Shown here in pieces: positions 1 through 6,883 of a stretch of 34,442 bases of DNA; the stretch's first letter is position 1, and each line of letters begins with the position of its first letter. The position numbers were made by a program, and so were the translations under genes. Source of the stretch: a virus; IMG/VR virus record IMGVR_UViG_3300009182_003811, positions 1 through 34,442 of that record; one strand, written 5' to 3'. The notes beneath the pieces were generated by a model. The model saw nothing but the letters and a program-made list of their open reading frames with translations, was not told where the DNA came from and ran no database searches.

Positions 1-1
1 A

Positions 2-64
2 GCAATATCTGCTATAAGTCTCAATGCATCTTCAGGTACCACAGTGATACAGCAATTGGTTTAA
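2..64 (+). CDS. C-terminal end of a protein cut by the window edge
   Basis: Reading frame 2 is open from the window edge to TAA at 62-64 and encodes a 20-residue tail, AISAISLNASSGTTVIQQLV. The small, Ser/Thr/Ala-rich composition resembles the ends of the virion-type proteins at 2703 and 8984. A strong intrinsic terminator follows 15 nt later, which supports a real gene end. The function cannot be assigned from this fragment. Confidence 0.55.
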   Translation, partial: AISAISLNASSGTTVIQQLV

Positions 65-78
65 TAACAGATAGAATA

Positions 79-106
79 AAAAAGCCCACTTATGCGTGGG
101 CTTTTT
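79..106. terminator. Bidirectional intrinsic terminator
   Basis: An 11-bp perfect stem (79-89 with 96-106) encloses a 6-nt loop. The GC core GCCCAC/GTGGGC is flanked by an A-run on the left and a T-run on the right, so it can stop transcription from either side. It separates the rightward gene ending at 64 from the leftward gene at 207-476. Confidence 0.85.
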
Positions 107-139
107 CATATGCTCTCATAGCCCGTTGACACACTAGTC

Positions 140-163
140 AAAAGAAAAGCACCCGAAGGTGCT
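140..163 (-). terminator. Leftward intrinsic terminator with TTCG loop
   Basis: Read on the minus strand, AGCACC-TTCG-GGTGCT (148-163) is followed by the T-rich tract TTTTCTTTTG. A UUCG tetraloop on a GC-rich stem with a U tract is a textbook Rho-independent terminator. It closes the leftward transcript of the 207-476 gene. An outer inverted repeat (CACTAG 132-137, CTAGTG 162-167) can extend it. Confidence 0.85.
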
Positions 164-206
164 AGTGAATGTTACGCTATTCTGGCGAACTAGCTATGCT
201 AATGTA

Positions 207-476
207 TTACTTCTTTGAGACGCCTGCGTTCACAAAGCCATACATTTTTTCTGCGGCTTCTAGGACTTTTTCTAGACCTGGAAACTCTGGCATATCAACC
301 TTGCTAACGATCTGACCAGTCTTTTCGTCTTTAGTCGCAGTCATTTGCCATCCTGCGAATTTAACTTGAAAGTCTTCGGTGACCAATGATTTAGCCATGC
401 CAAGAATGTCTGTACGGATTTCGTAGCCGTTCTTGTTGAATTTTACTTCTGGTAGTTTTGGTGTTTCGTATGACAT
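207..476 (-). CDS. Conserved-looking small hypothetical protein (89 aa)
   Basis: An 89-residue soluble protein beginning MSYETPKLPEVKFNKNGYEI, with no signal peptide or membrane segment. I do not recognise a named domain. The start is supported by a Shine-Dalgarno GGAG shortly upstream (minus strand). It has its own candidate promoter at 539-567, a stem-loop in its leader and a strong terminator at 140-163. It is therefore probably a separately controlled, well-expressed gene. Function unknown. Confidence 0.8.
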   Translation of the reverse strand: MSYETPKLPEVKFNKNGYEIRTDILGMAKSLVTEDFQVKFAGWQMTATKDEKTGQIVSKVDMPEFPGLEKVLEAAEKMYGFVNAGVSKK

Positions 477-503
477 AATTTTCTCCTGTGTGTTTAATGT
501 CTG

Positions 504-539
504 TATATTAACAGTTATTTCTTTTTTACTGTTAATGTA
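504..539 (-). promoter_or_regulatory. Inverted repeat at the 5' end of the 89-aa gene's transcript
   Basis: ATTAACAGT (507-515) is exactly complementary to ACTGTTAAT (528-536) across a 12-nt loop, and the stem extends to about 12 bp with one wobble pair. It starts at the -10 box of the leftward promoter and covers the predicted transcription start. It could be an operator or a 5' stem-loop that stabilises the mRNA. Confidence 0.5.
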
Positions 540-567
540 TTATATATGCTTTTAGATAAAAAAGCAA
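539..567 (-). promoter_or_regulatory. Leftward sigma70-type promoter
   Basis: On the minus strand the -35 TTGCTT (562-567) and the perfect -10 TATAAT (539-544) are separated by 17 nt. The -35 matches the consensus only in TTG. The predicted start lies near 532, about 56 nt upstream of the ATG at 476, inside an inverted repeat. Confidence 0.5.
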
Positions 568-1143
568 CTATTTTTTAAACTTTTTTATTCGTTCTTGAAT
601 AATATCAACTACGGGTTCGGCTAGCACAACTTCGTAGTGATTGTAGTCTACTTCTATCAGCTCCATATCTTCATGGTGCTTTTGACTAGCAATAGTGACT
701 ACACCATCGTTATGTGCTAACATGAACGGGCTTTGTCCTTTGACTGTAACAACGTTGGTCCAAGGATGTTGTATTTTAATTTTATTAGCCTGCTTAAATG
801 CCCAACTGCTAGGACCAATATCCCGCATTAGACGACTAAATGGTAAGAAATATTGAACGTAATCAGCTACTTCTGCGCCACCGTAGGGTGTGCTTAAGGT
901 AACTGCACCAACAACTTGATCAGGTATACTATTAGCAATGTGTAATGCGTATATACCTCCTAAACTATGTGCTACAAATGCTATATCTTTAACATTAGCC
1001 AACTGTTTGATTATTTCGTTTAGATTGTTTTCAAATCCGTTACGACTATCATAATTGACATCTATACCATTGCCTATTCTGCTTCTGATATAATTAAAAC
1101 TCTCACTTGTAGCACTGGCTCCGTGTATGTAGACCAGTGTCAT
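568..1143 (-). CDS. Alpha/beta hydrolase (lipase-like)
   Basis: A 191-residue alpha/beta-hydrolase fold protein. The N-terminus carries the oxyanion-type HG pair (VYIHGAS, residues 4-10). The nucleophile elbow is AHSLGG with Ser60 (G/A-x-S-x-G type), followed by hydrophobic helix GIYALHIA. A later HNDGVV and YNHYEVV could supply the acid and histidine. A TTG codon 18 nt upstream could extend it, but ATG at 1143 gives the canonical start MTLVYIHG. A late-promoter box AATAAATA ends only 4 nt before this ATG. Substrate unknown: it may act on a host lipid, ester or peptide. Confidence 0.82.
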   Translation of the reverse strand: MTLVYIHGASATSESFNYIRSRIGNGIDVNYDSRNGFENNLNEIIKQLANVKDIAFVAHSLGGIYALHIANSIPDQVVGAVTLSTPYGGAEVADYVQYFLPFSRLMRDIGPSSWAFKQANKIKIQHPWTNVVTVKGQSPFMLAHNDGVVTIASQKHHEDMELIEVDYNHYEVVLAEPVVDIIQERIKKFKK

Positions 1144-1147
1144 CGTG

Positions 1148-1155
1148 TATTTATT
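1148..1155 (-). promoter_or_regulatory. Late promoter box directly before the hydrolase start
   Basis: The minus strand reads AATAAATA, one base from the T4 late consensus TATAAATA, and ends 4 nt before the ATG. If used, the transcript would be leaderless or nearly so. It also lies 15 nt downstream of the stop of the 32-aa gene. Confidence 0.4.
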
Positions 1156-1169
1156 GTGCAATACTATAA

Positions 1170-1268
1170 TTAATAGTAATGTTTAGAAGCGTAGTCTTTG
1201 CGATACTTGTGAATTGCTTCACCCCATGAGATTAAGAACTCATAAAATGTAATAAATGCTTGTTTCAT
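1170..1268 (-). CDS. Tiny hypothetical protein (32 aa)
   Basis: Minus-strand ORF encoding MKQAFITFYEFLISWGEAIH followed by a basic, Tyr-rich tail (KYRKDYASKHYY). Its ATG overlaps the TGA of the 59-aa gene upstream (ATGA), and an AAGGAG Shine-Dalgarno sits 8 nt before it. Coupled translation with a good ribosome binding site argues that it is real despite its length. No family recognised. Confidence 0.55.
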   Translation of the reverse strand: MKQAFITFYEFLISWGEAIHKYRKDYASKHYY

Positions 1269-1444
1269 AGAAATTGCTCCTTTTGGGAATAGTTGAACTC
1301 TCGTATGTAATTTTCAAGTTGTGCGGAATCGGTAATGCCTTTAGTGCTTAGGTAAGCATCTAATCGACTTTGATAAGAGCTAGTTGGGAACATTTCAGCC
1401 AATCTTTCTATGATAGCTAACATACCCTGTGTAATTTTTGACAT
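1265..1444 (-). CDS. Small protein (59 aa), possible DUF3563-like
   Basis: Minus-strand ORF starting MSKITQGMLAIIERL and ending YIREFNYSQKEQFL. An AAGGAG Shine-Dalgarno lies 8 nt upstream, and a late-type ATAAATA box lies about 32 nt upstream at 1476-1482. The central pattern AYLS-x5-D-x3-LENYIRE recalls the short DUF3563 proteins seen mostly in betaproteobacteria, but the similarity is weak. It is the first gene of a leftward cluster and overlaps the next gene by 4 nt. Confidence 0.6.
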   Translation of the reverse strand: MSKITQGMLAIIERLAEMFPTSSYQSRLDAYLSTKGITDSAQLENYIREFNYSQKEQFL

Positions 1445-1475
1445 TGTGTGTCTCCTTTAGTGTGTGTTGTATGTT

Positions 1476-1482
1476 TATTTAT
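1476..1482 (-). promoter_or_regulatory. Leftward late promoter box
   Basis: The minus strand reads GATAAATAAA, close to TATAAATA, 32 nt upstream of the 59-aa gene. The spacing is right for a T4-type late promoter with a short leader that carries the ribosome binding site. Confidence 0.45.
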
Positions 1483-1514
1483 CTCATGGTAATCACTGAT
1501 GTACTCTAAGTGAC

Positions 1515-1543
1515 TTGATAATGTTTTAATTAGACTGTATAAT
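1515..1543 (+). promoter_or_regulatory. Sigma70-type promoter plus overlapping late box
   Basis: The -35 TTGATA (1515-1520, 5 of 6 consensus) and the perfect -10 TATAAT (1538-1543) are separated by 17 nt. A late-type AATAAATA box follows at 1546-1553. The 1573 gene may therefore be served by both the host sigma factor early and the phage late sigma factor later. Confidence 0.65.
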
Positions 1544-1572
1544 CAAATAAATAAGTCATAAAGAGAATTATT

Positions 1573-1830
1573 ATGCGTAAGAGTACTAGAAGCATTTTGC
1601 AAGAACTTAGCGATATTGGCCTTAGCAGAGATACTGATTTGGTTATAGAAAGCCGCGGTTCAAATATTATACAAAGTGCTATAAATTTATTAAACACTAT
1701 TCGTGAAAGTTACGATGTAGAAACTGCCGCAGAATTAGAGCGCAGATTCATTAATTCTATTCGCACCTCAGATGGAACAAAATTCAAACGTGGTGTTAAG
1801 AAAATTCAGGAATCAAAAAATAATGGCTGA
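1573..1830 (+). CDS. Small hypothetical protein (85 aa), possible packaged internal protein
   Basis: An 85-residue, mostly helical, charged protein beginning MRKSTRSILQELSD. Its N-terminus contains I-L-Q-E, fitting the (L/I)-x-E cleavage consensus of the T4 prohead protease, as in several genes downstream. No named domain seen. It overlaps the next gene by 8 nt (ATGGCTGA), implying translational coupling to the nucleotidyltransferase-like gene. Confidence 0.75.
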   Translation: MRKSTRSILQELSDIGLSRDTDLVIESRGSNIIQSAINLLNTIRESYDVETAAELERRFINSIRTSDGTKFKRGVKKIQESKNNG

Positions 1831-2617
1831 GAAAGGCAGTAAAATATTTCCAGACACTGTGCCCTTTCAAAAGAAACACAGTGACGAGCTAAAAGCCAAG
1901 ATGGACAAATATCTAGCTAAACTAGGTCTACATGCAGTACTAGTGGGCTCTAATAGTGATCCAGATAAAAATCCAGAAGATATTGCCAGCGATCTAGATA
2001 CCATGGTTGATTTAGATCACATTATAGATGCACTTAATCCACAACTAAATCCTGCCGATAAAAAAGATAGCCTAGAAAAAGCCGCCCGTCGTGAGCTTTC
2101 AATTGCATTACAGGGCATGGGCTTACAAACTAGCCAAGCTGGTGTAAATGTATTTGTACGTTTACCATACGGGCCTAACGCACATCAAATTGACCTAGAA
2201 TGTATACGTAAAGTAGGTAAAGTTAGTCGTTATCATCAGCATAGAATTCCCAAAGGCAGTCCCTATAAAGGTGTTAGCAAACAGCTTATGATTGCTAGTC
2301 TAGCTAAACAAAAAGGCTATATGTATTCAGCATGGGAAGGTCTATATGCCCGTACACCTGAAAACAAGAAAGGTGATCTTGTAGCAGATGACTGGGACGA
2401 AATTGCCAAGGTATTAATCGGGCCTAATGCAACTGGAGACAATTTATCCAGTGTAGAAGCTATTATGCAGAGTCTGCCACATGAAGAAGCACAGACTCTG
2501 CTAGCCCATGTTAAACAAGACAAAAATTGGGTTGAAAGAACCCCTACAGCAGAAGCAACTCTACCTAAGAATCCGTTAGACTGGTTTAAATCTATATCAC
2601 AGAAATTAGTCCTTTGA
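1823..2617 (+). CDS. Nucleotidyltransferase-fold protein
   Basis: A 264-residue protein with a polymerase-beta-type nucleotidyltransferase signature: VGSNS (residues 41-45), D57-x-D59 in SDLDTMVDLD, and a third acidic strand HQIDLE with Asp124. A longer reading from 1772 would overlap the previous gene by about 60 nt, so I chose ATG 1823, which overlaps the previous stop. These folds transfer NMPs to RNA, proteins or small molecules. The target here is unknown. A second, unrelated-looking copy of the fold is at 4078. Confidence 0.7.
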   Translation: MAEKGSKIFPDTVPFQKKHSDELKAKMDKYLAKLGLHAVLVGSNSDPDKNPEDIASDLDTMVDLDHIIDALNPQLNPADKKDSLEKAARRELSIALQGMGLQTSQAGVNVFVRLPYGPNAHQIDLECIRKVGKVSRYHQHRIPKGSPYKGVSKQLMIASLAKQKGYMYSAWEGLYARTPENKKGDLVADDWDEIAKVLIGPNATGDNLSSVEAIMQSLPHEEAQTLLAHVKQDKNWVERTPTAEATLPKNPLDWFKSISQKLVL

Positions 2618-2702
2618 GCAGGTTTTTAGTTCAATTTGGTAAATAATAATACAAAGGCCACAGAGTAGTGGCTTAAATGCATAAAACAGAGGAGATTTTA
2701 TT

Positions 2703-3260
2703 ATGCCATCACTATTAAATACAAAAGTTACAGCCAATTATGGCCGTATGGTTCAACAAGATACATACGCAACAGGTGCCCACTTTGGTAACATGGGTCT
2801 ACGCCCAGTTCGTTTACTAAAAGTTACATTATCAAGTGTTACAAACGGCGACTTGACACTACAAGACGGTCAAACAGCTGACGCTTCTTTGACAGCAGCC
2901 TATGGATATGACACAACAACAACTACAGGTTGGAGACAGCCAAACAGCTTGTTCGGACGTTTAGTACGTACCCTACAAAACTTTGGTGAAATCTACTACG
3001 TTGGTGAGCCATCAAGTACAATTTTCATGGCACTTGTTGCCGCTGACACAGTTAACGATGCTGACACAACAGCTGGTACACAAAACACAGCAAGTACTTT
3101 GTACACACAAATCGAAGCAGAAATGGCTAAGACTGTTGCTGGTACATTAAAGTATGACGGTACATCAGGTGGTAGTTCAGCTACTGTTACTATTACTGCT
3201 ACTGGTACAGCCGCTAACAAGAACATGTTTGTTGGTGGTGCTCTAGGTACATTTGCTTAA
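2703..3260 (+). CDS. Putative virion structural protein (185 aa)
   Basis: Starts MPSLLNTKVTANYGRMVQQD after a good GGAG site, and is rich in Ala, Thr, Gly and Ser with short beta-type repeats. No cysteine or membrane segment. The composition and the monocistronic layout (own leader, terminator at 3300-3326) suit an abundant particle protein such as a decoration, head or tail component. No named family is recognised. The MPS start and composition resemble the 8984 protein. Confidence 0.65.
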   Translation: MPSLLNTKVTANYGRMVQQDTYATGAHFGNMGLRPVRLLKVTLSSVTNGDLTLQDGQTADASLTAAYGYDTTTTTGWRQPNSLFGRLVRTLQNFGEIYYVGEPSSTIFMALVAADTVNDADTTAGTQNTASTLYTQIEAEMAKTVAGTLKYDGTSGGSSATVTITATGTAANKNMFVGGALGTFA

Positions 3261-3299
3261 TTAGTAAATTAAGTTTATTCTCAGGGATGGGAAGACTAA

Positions 3300-3326
3300 G
3301 CCTCACTTTTTAAGTGGGGCTTTTTT
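3300..3326 (+). terminator. Intrinsic terminator after the 2703 gene
   Basis: GCCTCACTT (3300-3308) pairs with AAGTGGGGC (3312-3320), with one wobble pair, and is followed by six T residues. It ends the transcript of the virion-type gene. Confidence 0.85.
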
Positions 3327-3344
3327 ACGGCTGTTAAATACAAG

Positions 3345-3749
3345 ATGAATTATAAATTGTACACGCTCGTTGATATTACTCATACAGGTCAAACAAGACC
3401 CGAGACTGGGCGCGAACAAGCTCGATATCAAGAACAAAATTTTAATACTGTACTTCAAACATTGGGTATTCGAGCTAATGTACACTATTCATCTTCTCCT
3501 ATAGCAGTTGAAATGCTAGGAAGACTAGCAGGCTTTGATACAGACGAATTGATTAGACTATGGCGTTTTGATTTTGCAACAGAACGAGATAATCTATACG
3601 AATTAGACGGCAATCCAATTGGCTATCTTCTAGAGGACTTTCATCTAGTACCATACATTAAAGGACTTAATGAAATTATGGAACAAGAGTATGCAGTTTT
3701 CAATACCCAGGACCCGGGAAAAAATATTGTTTTTATGAAAAAGCAATAA
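3345..3749 (+). CDS. Hypothetical protein (134 aa)
   Basis: A 134-residue soluble, acidic protein (MNYKLYTLVDITHTGQTRPE). It has an aromatic-rich middle (LWRFDFATERDNLYELDG) and a C-terminal FNTQDPGKNIVFMKKQ. The compact alpha/beta character suggests a single small domain, but I recognise no family. It lies between two terminator-like elements and just ahead of a late-type AATAAATA box (3745-3752) that overlaps its stop codon. Confidence 0.75.
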   Translation: MNYKLYTLVDITHTGQTRPETGREQARYQEQNFNTVLQTLGIRANVHYSSSPIAVEMLGRLAGFDTDELIRLWRFDFATERDNLYELDGNPIGYLLEDFHLVPYIKGLNEIMEQEYAVFNTQDPGKNIVFMKKQ

Positions 3750-3805
3750 ATAACACTGTAGGCAAAATATCACACTTAGGCATTCAATCATACATTAGGC
3801 ACATG

Positions 3806-3818
3806 GCTCGGAGCGAGC
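3806..3818 (+). promoter_or_regulatory. Small hairpin in the leader of the coiled-coil membrane gene
   Basis: GCTCG (3806-3810) and CGAGC (3814-3818) form a perfect 5-bp stem with a 3-nt loop, 27 nt before the ATG at 3846. It lacks a T-run, so it is not an obvious terminator. The leader from the late box at 3745-3752 also holds two copies of TTAGGCA. It may shape the leader RNA. Confidence 0.35.
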
Positions 3819-3845
3819 ACTTGACTTATAACATTGGAGAGCCAA

Positions 3846-4076
3846 ATGGCCACAACATCGATAGAAAAAGAAAATCTTGAAACACACGTTGAACTATGCG
3901 CTCTGCGTTACGGACAATTAGAAACACGATTAGAGGCAATTGAAATTAAAGTAGAAAGTCTAGCTAATAAAATTAGCGACAGTCACTCAAGCATGAGTAA
4001 AGTTATTGTTGGAGCCACAGCTACTATTGTAGGCGGTTTACTTTCTGTAATAGTGACAATATTAATGAAGTTTTAA
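3846..4076 (+). CDS. Small coiled-coil protein with C-terminal membrane anchor
   Basis: A 76-residue protein. Residues 5-45 form a likely coiled coil (ENLETHVELCALRYGQLETR and following heptads), and residues 53-75 form one transmembrane helix (VIVGATATIVGGLLSVIVTI) ending KF. GGAG 6 nt upstream selects ATG 3846 over a TTG at 3834. The architecture is like XhlA-type lysis accessory proteins, but no lysin is adjacent, so the lysis role is only a guess. Confidence 0.7.
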   Translation: MATTSIEKENLETHVELCALRYGQLETRLEAIEIKVESLANKISDSHSSMSKVIVGATATIVGGLLSVIVTILMKF

Positions 4077-4077
4077 T

Positions 4078-4779
4078 ATGCGCTTAAATGAGCTGTCAAC
4101 AGTACACTATCATGACGAGCTCAATCCCCTACTGTGGGAAAACAATAAATTAAAAACTGAAGTTCGTTATAAACTAATGGCAATTGCATTGCACTTTGCC
4201 AAGTTCCTTAACGTGCCAAAATTAAATCTACGTGACATAACTATTAGCGGATCAAATGCCGCCTATGGGTACAGCGAACAAAGCGATTTAGATCTACACC
4301 TAGTAGTAGACATGCCTGTAGATAAACCCGAATTACCCGAATTATATACGGCTAAGAAAAATCAATATAATTTTACACACAACATTAAAATTAAAAACAT
4401 TGATGTAGAGCTGTATGTCCAAGATGTACAACAACCCCATCATTCAGCAGGTATCTACTCTGTATTAAATGATCAGTGGATTAGTAAACCAAAACATCAA
4501 CCGCCTAATATTGACGACAAAGAAGTTAAGAGCAAGGCACGTAATTACAGTGCTAGAATTAATCAAGCTATGCGAACAAATGATCTAGCAACTGCCAAAG
4601 AAACAATGGCTGATATTCGTCGTATTAGACAAGCAGGCCTAGAAAAAGGCGGCGAATATAGTGTAGAAAATCTAGCATTTAAACTTTTACGCAATCGTGG
4701 AAAGATAGACAAATTCACACGCCACATAAATAAGTTAACTAGCACTGAACTCAGTCTCGGAGAAAAGAATGAAAATTAA
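4078..4779 (+). CDS. Nucleotidyltransferase-fold protein with possible capsid-targeting N-terminus
   Basis: A 233-residue protein with a clear nucleotidyltransferase core: SGSNAAYGYSEQSDLDLHLV, giving G58-S59 and D70-x-D72, plus a third Asp109 in NIDVELYV. The C-terminal half is helical and basic. The first residues MRLNELS and the later LLWE fit the short N-terminal peptides with (L/I)-x-E sites found in the next genes. This raises the possibility that the enzyme is packaged in the head and injected. Target unknown. It starts one base after the previous stop and overlaps the next gene by 11 nt. Confidence 0.75.
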   Translation: MRLNELSTVHYHDELNPLLWENNKLKTEVRYKLMAIALHFAKFLNVPKLNLRDITISGSNAAYGYSEQSDLDLHLVVDMPVDKPELPELYTAKKNQYNFTHNIKIKNIDVELYVQDVQQPHHSAGIYSVLNDQWISKPKHQPPNIDDKEVKSKARNYSARINQAMRTNDLATAKETMADIRRIRQAGLEKGGEYSVENLAFKLLRNRGKIDKFTRHINKLTSTELSLGEKNEN

Positions 4780-5431
4780 TCAAATTGTAGGCGAACATAA
4801 AAAAGGCGTAAGAGCTAAGATCTACACACGTAAACCTAAAGCAGGTCCAGAGCCACGCAAGCCCGTTAAGCCTCAAGATGCTGAGCAGACAATGGAAGAT
4901 GCTGATGTAACACTAAAGCCGTTGCCAGGTGCTCAAGAAGTAGATATTAATGGTAAACCAGTCGGTACTGCCACTACACCGCAAGCCGCAACTGCTATCG
5001 CCGATCTAGCTAAAAAAGGAGAATTTACTCCGACTGATCCTAACCACCCTACTTCCGAAGATGTTAGTGGAGATCCGACTGACGACTATGTTAACGATGT
5101 AACAGATCACGGATGGGAACATGCTCAAGGTGTTGAGGAAGATTTCTTCGGACTTGGTAACAAGACTCCAGAAGAGTGGGCTAAGACCAGCAAGCAAATG
5201 GCTACACTTTTACAGTTCCGTGCTAAAGCAGTTGGCACACCCTATGCTGATCAAGTTGAAAAACGTATACAGTTACTTAAAGACAGATTGGACATGGACA
5301 AAGGCGAAGTTGCAGGTCCAGGCGGAGCTCCTAAGGATCCAACACCTCCAGAACAATTTGATATGAAACAGTTGCGTGAAGCTGATGATGCACTATTAGA
5401 AAAAATGCGAACAATCGCAGGATTAAGATAA
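4769..5431 (+). CDS. Low-complexity acidic protein, possible internal head protein (220 aa)
   Basis: Begins MKINQIVGEHKKGVRAKIYT. The first ~45 residues are basic and Pro-rich, followed by an acidic Asp/Glu/Thr-rich disordered stretch, then a helical segment (residues 130-175) and a short helical tail ending LLEKMRTIAGLR. The lack of cysteines and the disorder suit a structural or packaged protein. It overlaps the next gene by one base and is in an uninterrupted cistron run 4078-6877. Function not recognised. Confidence 0.7.
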   Translation: MKINQIVGEHKKGVRAKIYTRKPKAGPEPRKPVKPQDAEQTMEDADVTLKPLPGAQEVDINGKPVGTATTPQAATAIADLAKKGEFTPTDPNHPTSEDVSGDPTDDYVNDVTDHGWEHAQGVEEDFFGLGNKTPEEWAKTSKQMATLLQFRAKAVGTPYADQVEKRIQLLKDRLDMDKGEVAGPGGAPKDPTPPEQFDMKQLREADDALLEKMRTIAGLR

Positions 5432-5820
5432 TGAGAGCCAAAGAATTTATAGCAGAAGCTAAACCATCTGAAGGTGATATGCCTAATGACTTTAAAGATG
5501 CACATCAAGGTGGCACTGATATATTTCGTGATGTTGGCGGATATGATCGAACCTATCATCTAAATCGTATTATGATGGCAGCGGCTATGGCCGACGGCAA
5601 AAGTAAGAAACCTGTAGATATGCCAAATCATAGTTTTGTTGAAAAGTACAATGTTGCATTTCCATATACTGACATGGAAAGAATGATGATGTTACAAGCC
5701 ATGGCAACAATACCAACAGACGGTAAAGAATTAAGCAAACGAGGTAAAAGCGAAGAGCCTAAAGATACTAATACAGTAAGTGCTGTTGCAAAACCTAAAC
5801 GCAATCAGTACGGAGTATAA
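5431..5820 (+). CDS. Candidate internal head protein, paralogue A (129 aa)
   Basis: The N-terminus MRAKEFIAEAKPSEG closely matches the capsid-targeting peptide of T4 internal proteins (MKTYQEFIAEA as I recall it): the EFIAEA core is identical, and I-A-E is a (L/I)-x-E prohead-protease site. The middle contains HLNRIMMAAAMADG and YTDMERMMMLQAMA helices. The C-terminus is VAKPKRNQYGV, shared exactly with the next gene. The predicted role is packaging in the head and ejection with DNA. This rests on motif and context only. Confidence 0.7.
   Translation: MRAKEFIAEAKPSEGDMPNDFKDAHQGGTDIFRDVGGYDRTYHLNRIMMAAAMADGKSKKPVDMPNHSFVEKYNVAFPYTDMERMMMLQAMATIPTDGKELSKRGKSEEPKDTNTVSAVAKPKRNQYGV
5776..5820 (+). 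repeat. Direct repeat encoding a shared C-terminal tag (copy 1 of 2)
   Basis: The 3' end of the gene (5776-5820) and the 3' end of the next gene (6194-6238) are near-identical at the DNA level and encode VAKPKRNQYGV in both. Differences are mostly third-position changes, so the peptide is conserved while the DNA has drifted, suggesting selection on the tag. Confidence 0.7.
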
Positions 5821-5821
5821 A

Positions 5822-6238
5822 ATGAGAGCAAAAGAATTTATCAAAGAAGATACAGCAACAGCTGATGATTCAAACTCTAGCGGTAGCCATCCGGGCACTA
5901 CTAAAGGCGGCTCTCGTGCAAGTATTCACCACCACCACGCTACTGCTATCCCGGGACTACAAACTATTCCAGATTGGCCTGGTATGTATTACAAAATGTA
6001 TCGAATGGGAGTTAGCCTAGCATCTAGTCCAGAGCAATCACCGTTTGATACAGGTGCATATTCAAACGAAATGGTCTTTACAACATTTACCAAAGAAGAA
6101 CAAAAAATGCTTGATATAAGTGCTAAAGAAATGGGCGTTAATCTAAAAACTTTAAGCAGTTCAGACAGTGTTGAAACAGACAATACAAATAAGGTCAGCC
6201 CTGTTGCAAAACCAAAACGTAATCAATACGGTGTATAA
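5822..6238 (+). CDS. Candidate internal head protein, paralogue B (138 aa)
   Basis: Starts MRAKEFIKEDTATADD, again with EFI-x-E, and ends NKVSPVAKPKRNQYGV, the same tag as the previous gene. The middle (YYKMYRMGVSLASSP, then FTKEEQKMLDISAKEMG) has a helical layout comparable to paralogue A but little identity, plus a His run (IHHHHAT). ATG 5822 is used rather than the upstream in-frame ATG at 5780, which lies inside the previous gene. The pair looks like an old tandem duplication with conserved ends. Confidence 0.7.
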   Translation: MRAKEFIKEDTATADDSNSSGSHPGTTKGGSRASIHHHHATAIPGLQTIPDWPGMYYKMYRMGVSLASSPEQSPFDTGAYSNEMVFTTFTKEEQKMLDISAKEMGVNLKTLSSSDSVETDNTNKVSPVAKPKRNQYGV

Positions 6239-6450
6239 TGAAAGTTAACGAGTTAATACAGAACTTTGAAATTTGGACTACGCTTGAAGAAGCGGCCTTA
6301 CTTAAGAAGCTCAAAACTCCTGTTAAATTAAGTGCCTTAAGCGAACATGATCAGTTTAAGGTGCAAGCTATGATAAGAAAAAGTCTAGTGACAAAGATTG
6401 GTCATAAATATCCTACTGTTGTTGCTAATGAAAAATATACACCGAACTAA
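6238..6450 (+). CDS. Small helical protein (70 aa)
   Basis: MKVNELIQNFEIWTTLEEAA begins with a peptide like its neighbours and contains L-E-E as a possible prohead-protease site. The rest is a short basic helical domain (MIRKSLVTKIGHKY). The start codon overlaps the previous stop (TAATG), so translation is coupled. No family recognised. The context suggests another particle or packaged protein. Confidence 0.65.
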   Translation: MKVNELIQNFEIWTTLEEAALLKKLKTPVKLSALSEHDQFKVQAMIRKSLVTKIGHKYPTVVANEKYTPN

Positions 6451-6877
6451 GAAAAACATAAAAGATCTAGCCAAAGCATTTGATAAAGAGCTAGAAGCTA
6501 ATCTACCAGTAGCTGTCCTTCCAAATAAAGATCTGCTCTATAAACAATATGTGGTTAAACAGACTAAAGACAGTAGTTGGGCAATAATTGATGTTCGTAC
6601 TCGCGAATCAATAGATGAATTCTTTTTAAAAAGCTGTGCGCTAATGGCAGCAAAAGCATACTCTGTAGCCAATATAAAAAAGTACATTGAAGTTAAGACT
6701 CTAGATCGTAACTATTCATCAAATTACAATGATACTATAATATTTGGAAAAAACCTAAAATCAGCTAAAGATCTTGACAGGTACATAATCTTGTTAAATA
6801 AATTAGATTTAAGCAAACTACGGGTAGAGCAGTACAAAGATGAAATTACAAAAATGTTTAAGTGGTCTTTCGCTTAA
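6428..6877 (+). CDS. Hypothetical protein (149 aa)
   Basis: From ATG 6428 it encodes MKNIHRTKKNIKDLAKAFDK, a Lys-rich alpha/beta protein with WAIIDVRTRESIDEFFLKSC in the middle and a helical C-terminus ending MFKWSFA. An upstream in-frame start at 6398 would add a Leu run and lie deep in the previous gene, so I prefer 6428, which overlaps the previous gene by 23 nt. No obvious ribosome binding site, so probably coupled. Function unknown. Confidence 0.7.
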   Translation: MKNIHRTKKNIKDLAKAFDKELEANLPVAVLPNKDLLYKQYVVKQTKDSSWAIIDVRTRESIDEFFLKSCALMAAKAYSVANIKKYIEVKTLDRNYSSNYNDTIIFGKNLKSAKDLDRYIILLNKLDLSKLRVEQYKDEITKMFKWSFA

Positions 6878-6883
6878 TAAAAG

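Noticed and set aside
5920-5945. The His run in paralogue B as a cloning tag
   Set aside because: It is internal, codon-mixed and in the middle of a natural-looking gene; nothing else resembles vector sequence.
6776-6806. TTGACA inside the 6428 gene as a promoter
   Set aside because: No -10 at 16-18 nt and it lies within coding sequence.
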